A stretch of DNA of 57,744 nt from Hypsibius dujardini (lineage: Eukaryota; Tardigrada; Eutardigrada; Parachela; Hypsibiidae): assembly GCA_001579985.1 (NCBI GenBank), contig LRSR01013305.1:1-57744 (forward strand), in the 5' to 3' direction. The position numbers and the translations under genes are program-made. Below, one piece after another: positions 13,233 through 24,105 of this stretch. The first letter of the stretch is position 1, and each line of letters opens with the position of its first letter. The notes below the pieces were generated by a model, which worked only from the letters and a program-made list of their open reading frames with translations, was not told the origin of the DNA and did no database searches.

Positions 13233-16200
13233 ATGGCTGCAGAGCACACACACCTTTCAGTTGAGGTAGAGGAGTCGAGCGATGAGGTGATCATGGTGTC
13301 ATTCCGACGAGAAGATGGTCAACAGTTTAGAGGAGCTCTCCTCAAAATCAAATCATGGTAAGAGCAAAAAGCATCATTCCCGTTTTGGTATACGTGCGCT
13401 GGGATATCTTGATCGTAATATGTTTGCTAGGCCATGTCCACACGTGAATGGCTCTCCGGTGTCAATTTCACCCGTGGAAGACGACTGCAAAAATGTCCAG
13501 GAAGGCGAAACAAAACAGCCTCTCAACGACTGTGTTACTTTACCCTTGGACCCATCGGTTGATTTATTGAATGGATGCCAAGAGTTGACAGCGCGTGTGA
13601 ATGTAAACGGAAGCGAAGTCGGAGAAGAGATGCAAACCTCAACGGACTTTGCAGCGTTGCAATATCGCTGGTCTTACTTTAGTAAAAATCCTCCTCCTCT
13701 TCCCAAACGAAATCTACCCTCCAGAAAGGAAAAGGAAAAGATCGAGCAAGTTACCAAACTAAGGTATGTGATTGTTTTTGTACGGCACGTTTCATGCAAT
13801 CAACCAGTCAAGTTACCAATCAACCAATCAGAATGCAAGTTACACTCATCATTCAGTTAATTTTGCCCCGATTGAATCCTTCCATCGATTCATGAAAATT
13901 AAATGACTTACGTGGTTTGATAATCAGTGAATTGCTGACATTTTAAGTTGACATGCTAGTTGTTTGGAATTAGGTTTATGGTATTTAAAAGGTTGTACAA
14001 AACGCCTACATGTGTTCATATACAATTTTGTAAATATTCTTGTATCAAATTAAACATCCATTTATGATGAGACGGTCGTTTACTATGGTATAGTTCCGTG
14101 ACTTGCTTGACAGATATTACCTGTTACAGTGATCTCATTCGAAAATATGTGGTTTAAGGAGGAAAAATGAATTGACAGAACTGAATTGTCCCGTTACAGG
14201 TTGACTCAGTCAGGTTGAGGTTTTTATGGCAGTACTAGTACTGTAATAGAAATGTGGACTAATGTGGTGTTGTAATGTGGTGTTGTAATGTGGTGTTTTA
14301 ATGTGGTGTTTTGTCTTGCAGACCGCGAAACTTCTTATGTGCACGCTGCAAGTTTGCTTTGCCTGGATTTAGCCAGCCTTTCTTGTCCCCATCAATGTCT
14401 CAACAGCAACCGTCACCTCAACCAACTTCCGAGTTGGAGCAAACAGTGACCGGTACGCTGCTTCCTTGTATCAAGACGGAGGATGGGAGTGCGCAGCCCT
14501 CGCACAGTCGAAAGAGAAGAGTGCCATTGAAAAGACCTGCTACTAGTAGACCTCTCGTGGTGGAAGCATTCCAGGACAGTCAAGGCCCGGAAGATAACAT
14601 GATCGACGAGAGCTCTCGCCCAAAGAGAGTGAACGCCGGCAAGCGACAAAAGGTGTTGAACATGGGTGAGACGAGCATGAACGGAACAGCAGAAGCTACT
14701 ATTTTGCCCTCACCATCTGGCGAAGGTCTGAAAATCAAGTTCAAGCTTTCAAATCCTGTACCAATTCAAGTTGGGTTGGGTGAAAAATTGCCTTCAAAAC
14801 GAGCTCGGCGAATCAAGGATGCTCCGCCATTGCCAGCTGTTTCTGTCAAGGAAGTAATTGATGAGGACGGCGATGAAGACTATGATTTGAAACCACGTTT
14901 ACGAATTGATGAAGGCGACCAACACCTGGAAACAACCGAACCTCCTGTACCATCGCCTCCTCCATATCTTGAACCGCAACAGAACCAACCCACGAGTGTG
15001 GAAAATACCCTGAGAAAGAGAAGGATTGTGAGGTCTACGAAAGTGTCCATAGTGCCATCTTCATCAGCCCAGAAAAAGGTTTGAAAGTTATGATAATTTT
15101 TTTCCAGAGTTGTTAAGTTGTCAACTGCATGACTTTTTTGCCTTAGTTTGGTATGTCCTATCGTCCGCTAATTTTTGCCATTCACAGGAAGCAGCGACAA
15201 ATCGAGAAATGACCGCAACGGAAATTGATGTCGTGCTGGAAGCAGCGGGAGCCATACCGAAGCCCGTCGCTCGTGCTGTTAAAAGCTGCACGACGAAGGA
15301 TGGCCGTGACTTTGCTGTTGGAGACATCGTGTGGGGAAAAGTAGGTGTACACTTTACTCATGGCGTGGAGTTACTAGATGTTTTCGAGAGAGACCTTGCC
15401 GCCGCATTTGATGCTCTCATGTAATGTCAATTATTCATCACAGATTGTTGGATATCCATGGTGGCCCGGAGCGATCAAGCATATTGGTAAGACGAATCCC
15501 TGGTCTACCGAAGTGTGTGAATTCGAAGAAGTGTGTGAATTCGACAGCTTTTTGTTTATAATTTTGCTTTTGCTGTTGTAGTGGTATGTGATGATCCTCT
15601 GCTGCAGAACAGCGCAGCAACTCCCGCTTTGGCGGACCAGCCGGCATCCATTCTGCAGTATCAGGAGGCTCAGATCGAGTGGTTCGGCCAGAAGGCATCA
15701 ATTTCGTACATCGAAGTCAATCAGGTGAGGGTTTGTGATTTCTCGGGTGAGTTGCTTACGAGCGCGCTTATCCCACTCTGGGAGACAGATGTGCCGGAGC
15801 TGTACAATCAAATACCCGCATGGCATACCAAGCAAACGCTTTGGGTTGAATCACTACATGGGTTGAATCAGTCGGATGGCGGAGGGCGCTACGAGTGTAA
15901 ATTGTAAACAACACTCATTCAGCTTCACACACACCGTCTGCGGCGCCCTCCGCCACCCGACTGATTCAACCCATGTAGTGATTCAACCCAAAGCGTTTGC
16001 CTGGTACGTATCTGCCCAATCCAGATTAGAGCCACAATTTTCCTTTTCAGCTCGGTCACTTTGGATTGGAGTACCAACGAAAGTACAAGACCAAGCTGCG
16101 CACATGCTCTTATCAGGAAGCCGTCAAGTTAGCTGTGCAAGCGTCCAGTGCGCCGACAACCGAGGAAGAGGAGCAAGAACAGGATGTTCTTTCTGAAATC

Positions 16201-16305
16201 ATTTCAGAAACAAGGGAGCGACAGAAGACACAGCAGCAGAATGCACGTACGGACGTCTATGACTTTCCATCAACGGAGGACCCGACCCGTTCAGTCTTGG
16301 AATGA
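13233..16305 (+). CDS. PWWP2A/B-like chromatin reader
   Basis: Seven exons in phase: 13233-13357, 13431-13763, 14322-15078, 15188-15340, 15444-15486, 15592-15724 (acceptor gives first base 15582) and 16051-16305, giving 602 aa. The PWWP domain begins at about residue 446: GDIVWGK, then IVGYPWWPGAIKHI across the exon 4/5 junction, then IEWFGQKASISYIEV and LGHFGLEYQRKYKTK. The run from WFG through the FxxxYxxK helix to YQEAVKLAV is the arrangement of vertebrate PWWP2A/PWWP2B, which bind H3K36me3 and H2A.Z nucleosomes and NuRD subunits. N-terminal parts also fit: an early VSFRREDGQQFRGALL segment and PRNFLCARCK at the exon 2/3 junction. The middle (about 155-405) is disordered, rich in Lys/Arg and Pro, with several basic nuclear-localisation-like runs. 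Intron 6 carries an inverted-repeat element. Confidence 0.88.
14250..14313. repeat. AATGTGGTGTTTT-type tandem repeat
   Basis: About four imperfect 13-15 base units lie directly before the exon 3 acceptor of the PWWP gene, so they occupy the branch-point and polypyrimidine zone. Confidence 0.8.
15828..16004. mobile_element. 177-bp MITE inside PWWP gene intron 6
   Basis: Long inverted arms begin CCAAGCAAACGCTTTGGG and run through GGGTTGAATCACTACATGGG to GGCGGAGGGCGC, nearly identical on the two sides. The spacer is about 50 bases. TA flanks both ends (15826-15827 and 16005-16006). It ends some 45 bases before the exon 7 acceptor, so this is an intronic insertion that spares the splice sites. 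Confidence 0.88.
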
Positions 16306-18471
16306 TCATTTTGGGACGAGGGATTTTAACGGTGTTCAGAACGTTGGTTTGTGATTTTGATTTTTACTGTAGTTTCAAGTTTTAACACAATCCGTTCGAT
16401 ACAAGCAGAACTTCCTGCTGTTCACACTCGTGGATTAAGTTATTTTAGGGGCATTTTTTGGCCGTTGATTTGAATAGTTTACCTGGTCTACTATGGTGTT
16501 GCTGTTACTGACAAGGGTTGACGAGGTTTGAAAATCCGATCGAGGTTAAGATTTGTACTAGGAAACCGGCCCATTGCTGGTCTTCGTGTTCCTGAACTAT
16601 TCCTGGAGGTTGAGAATGCTAATCACTGCGCAGTTTTTGAAAAATAGAAATTACATTATTTTTTACACTATCCTGTGCAACATTAACTTGAAATCAATTG
16701 GCATGAGCACAAAAATATTTTCAAGTCAGAGGGCAGAGCCGGCGATCATTGCTGTATCTAATGAAACCGGAAATTGCGTTTGGGAATTTGGTTTTGAAAT
16801 TTGGGATGAGATAGTGTCGGAAAAAACGAGCGCTCGATGTTTAGTGAATTGCGCAGCAATTGGCATTACTATCATACCGGATTACGCCAGGAAGAGGTGG
16901 CAATTAATAGGCCGGCTTCCTCACGCGTAAACACTGTTTAGTATAAAATGCGAATATGCACAGGTACTCAAATACTGAGATACTCAGGTACTTAGGTATG
17001 AGGTAAGGGCACTGGAATGGGCCACTTGCTTTTCCCGTACCTTGGAATGGGCCACTTGTTTTTCCCGTACCCTGGAATGGGCCACCCTGGAATCACAACT
17101 TCCACACAAGTTTTGGCTATCGCTAAGGTCCTAAGCGACAGAGAATAATTGATAACTCGGTGGAACGCGTATCAGATATGAAAAACAATTGTGAGAACAT
17201 GTTTAAAAAAGAAATAAAAAGCTCCATTGGACGATTGGAGAAAGTACACTGTAGAGGTCGTTGACTACGCAGTGATTCATCTGTTTTTGATTAATTTGCG
17301 ACAGAGCGCCCCCTGCCGCCCGGTGGCCCATTCCAGGGTACGGTAAAGTCAAGTGGCCCATTCCAGTGCCCTTACCTCATACTCAAATACTGAGATACTC
17401 AGGTACTTAGATACTGTAGTTCATTTCAAATATAATAATCCCTTTTCACTGACGCCAATCGGCAACACATTAACTTATTTTCCGATATTGGTAAGCTAAT
17501 TGAAATTTTAGCTCTTCATAGAAACGTCATTTTTAAGAGTGAAAATAAATTTCTATGGTTTTCGGCACTTTGAATATTTGTCCCAGACAACCCACACTGT
17601 CGGACAAATTTCTTTTTGCTAAAATCGTATTTCAAACTATTATTGCAAAAATTGAACTCCACCATATTGTCAAATGTTTTTCCGGTCCTGATGAGACGTA
17701 GTTGTGCATATCGTATTTTTGCTTATGCTGACAACAAACCATTTCCCGGACAAGGCAGTAGAGTTACAGTGGCAGACGGACAGCGGGTTCGCCCAGTTTG
17801 AGTGGTAAACGGTCATGAATACAGTAACCGGATGGTGGTTGGATGCCACTGTGCACCTTAGGGACTGACCTTGGTAAGAGACACCTGCAGTGTTTCACCA
17901 CCTTACTGCATAAAGCGTAGGAAGTAGGGGCTACTTCATAGTCTCTGTGCCAATCTCTCGTGCAACAGTTTGATGCGAGACGGGAGACCTATAATGCATG
18001 ATACGAGTCGCGTCTAGGTGTTCAAACTACCACTGTCCAACTGGGATGGGCTAATAAATGGTGCAACGGACTCCATTTGCCGACCCTGTGACATGCAACA
18101 AACTCTTGTAACAAGGGTATCAGTTTCGTTAGGACAGATCAACCTATGTACAGTAGTGTCCGCTTGAGGTTCTTATTTCAAACATTTATTTCTGTAATTC
18201 ATCAGTACATGCGGCGGTGCATATTCAGTTTTATTCAGTTGACCTCCACGACTAAGACGTTACTCGTAATGTCGTTCATATTTTTTAGGCGAATAATATT
18301 CGCATGAGCTCGCTTTTTAATAGTACGAGGACACCGGGACAGAGTTGGGATATTAGTTTGTGGCCGCTATGACGTATATCGACCTTGCAAAAAGGTTCCT
18401 TGCCTTACTAATTCGTAGTTAATTTTTGTGGTGCGATCCACTGGCTCTGGGCGTGGTCAAGTCTTCAGAAC
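16306..18471. other. Intergenic with one large inverted-repeat element
   Basis: Apart from the element at 16998-17380 I see no gene. Frames at 16574-16930 and 17616-17801 are short and unrecognised. The last 100-200 bases should be the promoter of the downstream secreted-protein gene. Confidence 0.4.
16998..17380. mobile_element. 383-bp terminal-inverted-repeat element flanked by 30-base direct repeats
   Basis: Both ends read ATGAGGTAAGGGCACTGGAA inward and continue with GGGCCACTTG; the left arm contains three copies of a TGGAATGGGCCAC unit. It is bracketed by an exact 30-base direct repeat beginning ACTCAAATACTGAGATACTC at 16966-16995 and 17381-17410. Confidence 0.8.
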
Positions 18472-20129
18472 ATGTTGCTGCCGTCGAAATGCGTATCAGA
18501 TGGATCTATTTTTTGTTTGCCTAAGCAGTTAGTGGCTGTCTTTCTTTTGGTTTTTGCGTATCAAGGGAAGGTCTTCGTGGATGGCTGGATACCGTTTACC
18601 GATCATTCATCCATGATCAATGGAGCTAGTTCGCTATCTGCTATGGCAAGTGGGATGACTGGGATGACTGGGATGAACCCCATGACTGCAATGAATCCAA
18701 TGAACCCTTTCGGTGAGTCGCCGGGAAGCTTAACTAGTCCAGACTTCGGCGCTGGAGCGGGAAGTCTTAATGGATACGGAAGCAGTCCAGTAGCATCCTA
18801 CGCACCGGCGGGTTACAATCCTCTCAATCCAATGAACGCGTATCGGAGTTCTTCTGGAAGTATTGGTTCAATGTAAGTACCGAAGAGATACAAAAGGGAA
18901 CAGTTCTTCTAATACATGAGGGAACAGTTGTTCCGATACAAGAGGGAACAGTTGTTCTAATACAAGAAGGAACGGTTCTTCTGATACAAGAGGGAACAGT
19001 TGTTCCGATACAAGAGGGAACGGTTCTTCTGATACATGAGGGAACGGTTCTTCTCATACAAGAGGGAACGGTTCTTCTCATACAAGAGGGAACAGTTGTT
19101 CTAATACAAGAGGGAACAGTTCTTCTGATACAAGAGGAAACAGTTTTTTCATAATATTGCTAGAATTTTTGTTATTTCCTGAACTGACGGACACAGAAAG
19201 AACTGTTTTAATCGGGTTATAATGAAAGATCAATCCATTCTACGTTTATATATCGTTAGTAATTGGGAGCTTGCAGATGTTACTGTGACGTTCGCATAAA
19301 CAAATTGGGATCGCCGGGTGACCTTCTTTACAAACTGCACTATCCAACAATTAATGCACAGACGTGCCAAGTTGCGATACAGGTACGGAGGACATAAAAT
19401 GAATGCTGCCTCAGTTATTTCAATTGATTATTTCATCCTGAATACACATATTTCACACAGCAATGCGCCACAGCATGCAAGACCCAGGCCCAACGACAGT
19501 TGACAGGTAACGTCCTGTTTGAAGAAGGTGGGCTGGAAAATCTTGCGCCGGACAAAGACGTTTCAGTCGGAACCGTACTTTGCAAAGAGTAACTATATCC
19601 GTAAATAAATTCCAACTGTTCAGGCACATCATATTTCTGATGGATTTTTGCATTCATTCCTTTTTTATTTAGCCACGGAAAAATCATATCGCCGCCGGGT
19701 GTAATTGCCTCGGTCTTTGCCAAGCCAGATGCCTGCGGTCGAGCACAGCCTATTTACGATCTAACAGGAGAAGAGACGCGCCTGTGTTGCACTCTGATTG
19801 CACATCCCTACATTCGAACAGAACATGTTCTTGTCTTCAGCCCAGAATGCATTGCGGGTTCGTGCTTATTACTTGATAATTCGCTTTATCTGATATTGAG
19901 ATAGTCCTGCTATTTTAATTGAATCCTTTCAATTACAGGGGTGGCGCCGCCTGCTCCAGCCGCCGGGGCAGCCGGAGCGCCAGCTGCAGGTGCGGCCGCA
20001 CCAGCTGCAGCAGCAGCCACTGTCGCTCCACCAGCACAGGCACCCGAGCCCGTTCCAGGATATAATCAAATTATGCCGCAGTTTCGTCACTATGATCCGA
20101 TGAACGCTATGATGAACGCCTTCGGTTGA
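18472..20129 (+). CDS. Secreted ten-cysteine protein A (Met-rich ends)
   Basis: Five exons in phase: 18472-18872, 19277-19382, 19461-19588, 19673-19857 and 19939-20129, giving 336 aa. A hydrophobic stretch at about 20-37 (LVAVFLLVFAYQGKVFVDG) looks like a signal sequence, with a rather long polar region before it, so the true start could be a different ATG. Exon 1 then codes for a Met/Asn/Pro-rich segment (GMTGMNPMTAMNPMNPFG). The central domain carries CYC, YPTINAQTC, QCATAC, GTVLC, DAC, LCC and FSPEC, ten cysteines in all. The last exon is Ala/Pro-rich and ends HYDPMNAMMNAFG, echoing exon 1. The same cysteine order, GEE/SDD-x-LCC-HP-VFxPEC and one intron position recur in the gene at 24106-24854, so the two are paralogues. 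No known family was recognised. Likely extracellular or structural, by inference. Confidence 0.75.
18886..19145. repeat. 24-base minisatellite in intron 1
   Basis: About eleven imperfect copies of a unit like GATACAAGAGGGAACAGTTC plus TTCT begin 13 bases after the exon 1 donor of secreted gene A. Unit length is a multiple of three, so a repetitive frame runs through on the minus strand; I regard that as spurious. Confidence 0.92.
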
Positions 20130-20733
20130 ATATCGAATGTCTCACCAATACTGAAATATCTAGCATCCCGAATTGGACTAGCAGCGGACGGAACACAGAC
20201 TGCATGTAGAAAGTCAGGGGAACCCCAATCTCCGAGAAATTGTAAACACAAATTAACACAAGTAACAAGTCAAAGTGTCGCTCATGCCATTTTCATCGCT
20301 TGCCAACTGTCAAACTGTCTGCGATAAAACTGGCTAAAAACCTGTCAGTGTTGAAGGTCAACGTCGCAGCTCAGAATCACTAGAAAGGCAGCTGTTGGCG
20401 CGAATGAAAGATAATGCTTGCAACTTAATAACGCGTTGATCATAGACGCCGAACTCAAAGAAAGGTTCACGAACGCATTGACCTGCCAGTGATTTACCAC
20501 CGTACGTGGCGAGATATCCGGAGTAATTGAGTCATGATAGCCTGGGAAAATCTCAGGACAAATTTTTGGGTAAATATTGGAGTGCATTCGGAATTAGAAG
20601 GTAAATTGAAACGGGTGATGTCCTATCCAGGCTGTGGAAGATCTAGTTGGATGGTAGTCACAGCAACTAATTCGTGGTAATCGTGGTGAATTCGATCTTT
20701 TCCAATAATAATTGCGTTCGCATTGGTTGCAAG

Positions 20734-20999
20734 CAGAGGCGTAAGGGGGGGGGGCGCACTAGGCCAAGTACCCCCCTTAATTAATTCGGGCCGCCAACGG
20801 GGGTGAGGAGATTTTAATTTTTTTGCATAAGAAAAACTGCAATCCGGTTTAACTGCCCCCAAAAATTCCGTAATGGGGCCCCCCTTTATTAATTTGAGCC
20901 GCCGGGGGGGGGGGAGGTTTTTAATTTTTTTTTATAAGAAAACTACCCCCCTCCCCGGTTAAACTGCTCCTACTCCTCAAAAATTCCGTTACGCCTCTG
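20734..20999. mobile_element. hAT-like non-autonomous element (266 bp)
   Basis: Ends CAGAGGCGTAA and TTACGCCTCTG form terminal inverted repeats of the hAT kind. An 8-bp target duplication is visible: GTTGCAAG at 20726-20733 and GTTGCGAG at 21000-21007 (one mismatch). The interior is two diverged copies of a block with G-runs, TTAATTAATTCGGGCCGCC-like sequence and AAAAATTCCGT. Confidence 0.85.
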
Positions 21000-21129
21000 G
21001 TTGCGAGTTTCCTTTTATATCTCATATCTGAAACACTGCACTGTGCAGGGGAACGGTATTCTCTGTTTCTTAAGACTGGTCATCCGAAAAAGGATATGAT
21101 GAGTTATTCAGTAATCTGTCGGCAGGGAA

Positions 21130-22030
21130 ATGCGAACGATCATAGTAATCGGCAATCGCTGGCCGGAAACAGAGACTGACTGCCCAACATCAGCAAGAGC
21201 CAGACAGATAGTCAGGCAGAAGACAAGAAATCTTGTTTGCAATTGGATGCAGTCGGTATCCAAGTTTGGAAAAAGCAGAGAGATTACCGAACGGTCAGAT
21301 GATCTTCCGTGACATGTAGTAGAAAAATTGTTCAGGGGAACCAGAGAACTGACGGGTCCTGGCTGACAGGCTGACAGACGGACAGAAAAATAAACAGATT
21401 AGTACGAATATTCAAAGGACTGAAAAATCAGTTGGTTTGCCACCAAGCCGGTTGGTTCACAGCCAGACGGATAAAAGTATTGCCGCAGGTAGAGTGCTAG
21501 GGAGGGAAGGATGGCTGAACCAACGGGCGGATAACGGGGCATTCTGTGAAACAGATAGCAGATACCATAGCTAGATGATCTCGCAGATGAATCGAGAACT
21601 AGGAGGATGTGTGCACCAATGAACATAAGGCTGGATGCTGGATTAACAACTGAGCGCAAGGACAAATAGAGGGGATGACAGAACATACATATCTGTACGT
21701 GAATACGGCTATACTAGTACATGGGGCTTCCAGGCGTCCACGCTTAAGATTGCCTGCCTACCTACGTCACCACCACTTGTTCATCTACGTCTGACAGACT
21801 GGTCGTCTTTCCGGTTGTCCGTCCAGTTTTTCTCTGTCTGTCACATCTTCCATCCACCTGTCTGTTCGACCAGTCTATCTGACTGTCTGACTGTCGGTCT
21901 GTGTCTGCCGGTTGGTAAATATGTCGGACTGTCGGTCTGGAGGTTCATCCAGTTGTTTGATCGGTAGATCGCTTTCTCGGACGGTCACTTGCTTGCTCGA
22001 TCTGTCGGTCCGCCCATTCTCTCGGGTTGC
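21130..22030. repeat. Decayed GACA/GTCT tetranucleotide field
   Basis: ACAGACAG-like motifs dominate the left part and GTCTGTCTGACTGTCGGTCT-like motifs the right part. It reads as an old microsatellite eroded by point mutation, with an apparent strand switch. Confidence 0.6.
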
Positions 22031-23072
22031 CGGTTTTATGAACTTTGAGCAAGAAAACAGCAGGAAGTCAACTTTATTTCATTATTTTGGAATAGTGCGA
22101 GGACATTGCTACATTCTCGCTATTGCCTGCGAAAACGTGCTACGTCATAGGCACGATCTACATTATACTGTATTTCCCATGTTGAGCATTTACTGAAATA
22201 CTTGGTGTTGAGGAATGGATGTACATACCCGGGACTGTAACCGACAAGAAAGTTTTCGTCCCGTGTCCCGCGGTGAATGTTCATTCAACCTGCTTTTCGA
22301 ACGGTGCTACTTCTAGCATCCCAACATGTTACTATAGTATCCTCATCGGCACGGTACCACTTTCTTCGCCTGCCAGGCAGTCTTTTATTCATATTAAAGA
22401 GCTGGAGTTACTGAAGGAAATCTAACCGTTCTTATGAGGGAGAGGTGATGTTGAGAGATATCACTAGTTTTTAAGGACGTAGAAAAACTAAATTGACAAG
22501 CGCCATGAAACGGATAAAACGGAGAAGCAACAGTAGCCAAACGATTGATCTAGCCGGCTGCCGAAGAAGGTATGGGTCTGTCTGAGCTCCATTGTTAATA
22601 CCTAGCAATGTAGAGACCGGCAGACGGTAGTTTACCATTGGGAATGCTAGTCCGGACAATCAGTGCGAATTATGTGTGACGGCCTACCGATCAGCCCGGA
22701 TTACAGACGGTCACTAACGAAATATATGGTCAGTCTTGGTGATAGGATGTCAATCCACATGTGTAAATATCCAGTGGCGTGCCGAGCTCCGACGGGGGGG
22801 GGGCTCATGTTCCTGGGCAACGAGTATATTTATTATACAAAAATGTTTCTTAGGGGTAAAAAATTGTTCTGGGGTAAATTTGTAAAATTTTTCAAAATCT
22901 GGTTCTGGAAATTTAAATAAATTAGGCTGTTTTTCCTTTACGTTTTTTGAATTGATCTGCGTCCGTCTCCACGAGTAAAGCCAAGGACGATTTTAACATT
23001 TTTACGGCAACGGCATGGCCGATTCTTCGCCTTCCTTGCATTGGGTTTCATTCAGCATGCAGCATACCCGAG

Positions 23073-23128
23073 GAGTCATTTAGCTTGGTTAGTCGGTGAA
23101 GCCGTGAACTGACCGAGCTAAATGACTC
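23073..23128. other. Hairpin-forming inverted repeat
   Basis: GAGTCATTTAGCTTGGTTAGT pairs with ACTGACCGAGCTAAATGACT followed by C, with two mismatches and a loop of about 14 bases. It is unexplained by any gene and could be a tiny transposon remnant or structured RNA. Confidence 0.6.
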
Positions 23129-24019
23129 AACTCGATTTAGCCAAGTGTGTGTATCTCTCCGGCACTCTTTCGTTTCACGCACTTTTCCAGCTTGATTATT
23201 TGACGGGTCTACGCCTCGCCCTCCTATCCCGTAGCCTGAAACTCTGTAGTCATCTTGTTGCTAAAACCGCTTAGCAAAAACGAATCCAGTTCGCACGACC
23301 TGCAAACCTGACCTGACCATATAAGATTTGATTCCAATTGCAAGGCTTTCCAAAGACTCGCTACGGAGTAACTGTTAAAACTGAAGCTGGGACTGTTAGA
23401 GAGACGATGCTGTGTGCTGTTGCGTTGAAGGTGAAGTTGAAGTTTCGTTGAAGTTTCGCTGAAGTCCTTACATATGTGAGGCACACACCAGATATTCATG
23501 GCTTCGGCTGCGGAGCTTACTAGTGATTGTTTTGTGATATGGTGTGACGGTTGATTCCGGCCGAATAAAGCGGCTTCAGCAACAAGATGAATAGGATGAC
23601 CAGTGATTGGTTTGGAACATTTAGTCCCTGCTGGGAGAGTGGTCAACGTTTAATTTAACTACCATGCATAGCAGGATACGTAGACTTAGCTCACTTGTGA
23701 CATTATCAGTAAGTGAGTGAGCTCTATTTCAACGTTGTCTGTTGCATCGTGTGCGCGACCGGCACTTGAAATTCGACAACGTCCTGCCGAGCTATTTGTT
23801 ACATAGTGGTTAAAATGGCTGTTGGATGTCTGCTGGGTAGTAATTAACATCAAGACGAGGTCATTTTGGAGTGCATTTGAGCATGAAAGGAAACACCTAC
23901 CCGCTGTTATCTATGTGTTGCCCTTCATTTGAAGTGGTGGGAACAGTATTCTGACTATCAAGGTCATACCGAGTCAAGCAGCTGGCGGTACAATGTTTGT
24001 GATCACCTGCAGCAGCAAG

Positions 24020-24029
24020 TATATAAAAG
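24020..24029 (+). promoter_or_regulatory. TATA box of secreted gene B
   Basis: TATATAAAAG lies 77 bases upstream of the ATG at 24106, a normal distance for a core promoter with a short 5' UTR. Confidence 0.6.
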
Positions 24030-24105
24030 ATAATATCTTGTAGATGCAGCACATCAAGCAAGTCTGGTCTACAATCTCTCATTTCTTTCACAATACCAAT
24101 AATTA

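Larger units (their letters stand above)
20130..24105. other. Intergenic between the two paralogues
   Basis: About 4 kb with no recognisable exon. It contains a hAT-like element (20734-20999), decayed GACA/GTCT repeats (about 21130-22030) and a hairpin at 23073-23128. A 140-aa minus-strand frame at 23224-23646 has no recognisable sequence or clear splice context. Confidence 0.4.

Noticed and set aside
17830-18130. Possible SINE or structured RNA
   Set aside because: No polymerase III boxes, tail or second copy in the window.
18824-19081. 85-residue repeated RRTVPSCI frame on the minus strand
   Set aside because: It is the complement of the intron 1 minisatellite; the 24-base unit keeps any frame open.
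23224-23646. 140-codon minus-strand frame
   Set aside because: No recognisable motif, no splice sites in phase and amino-acid composition typical of chance frames.
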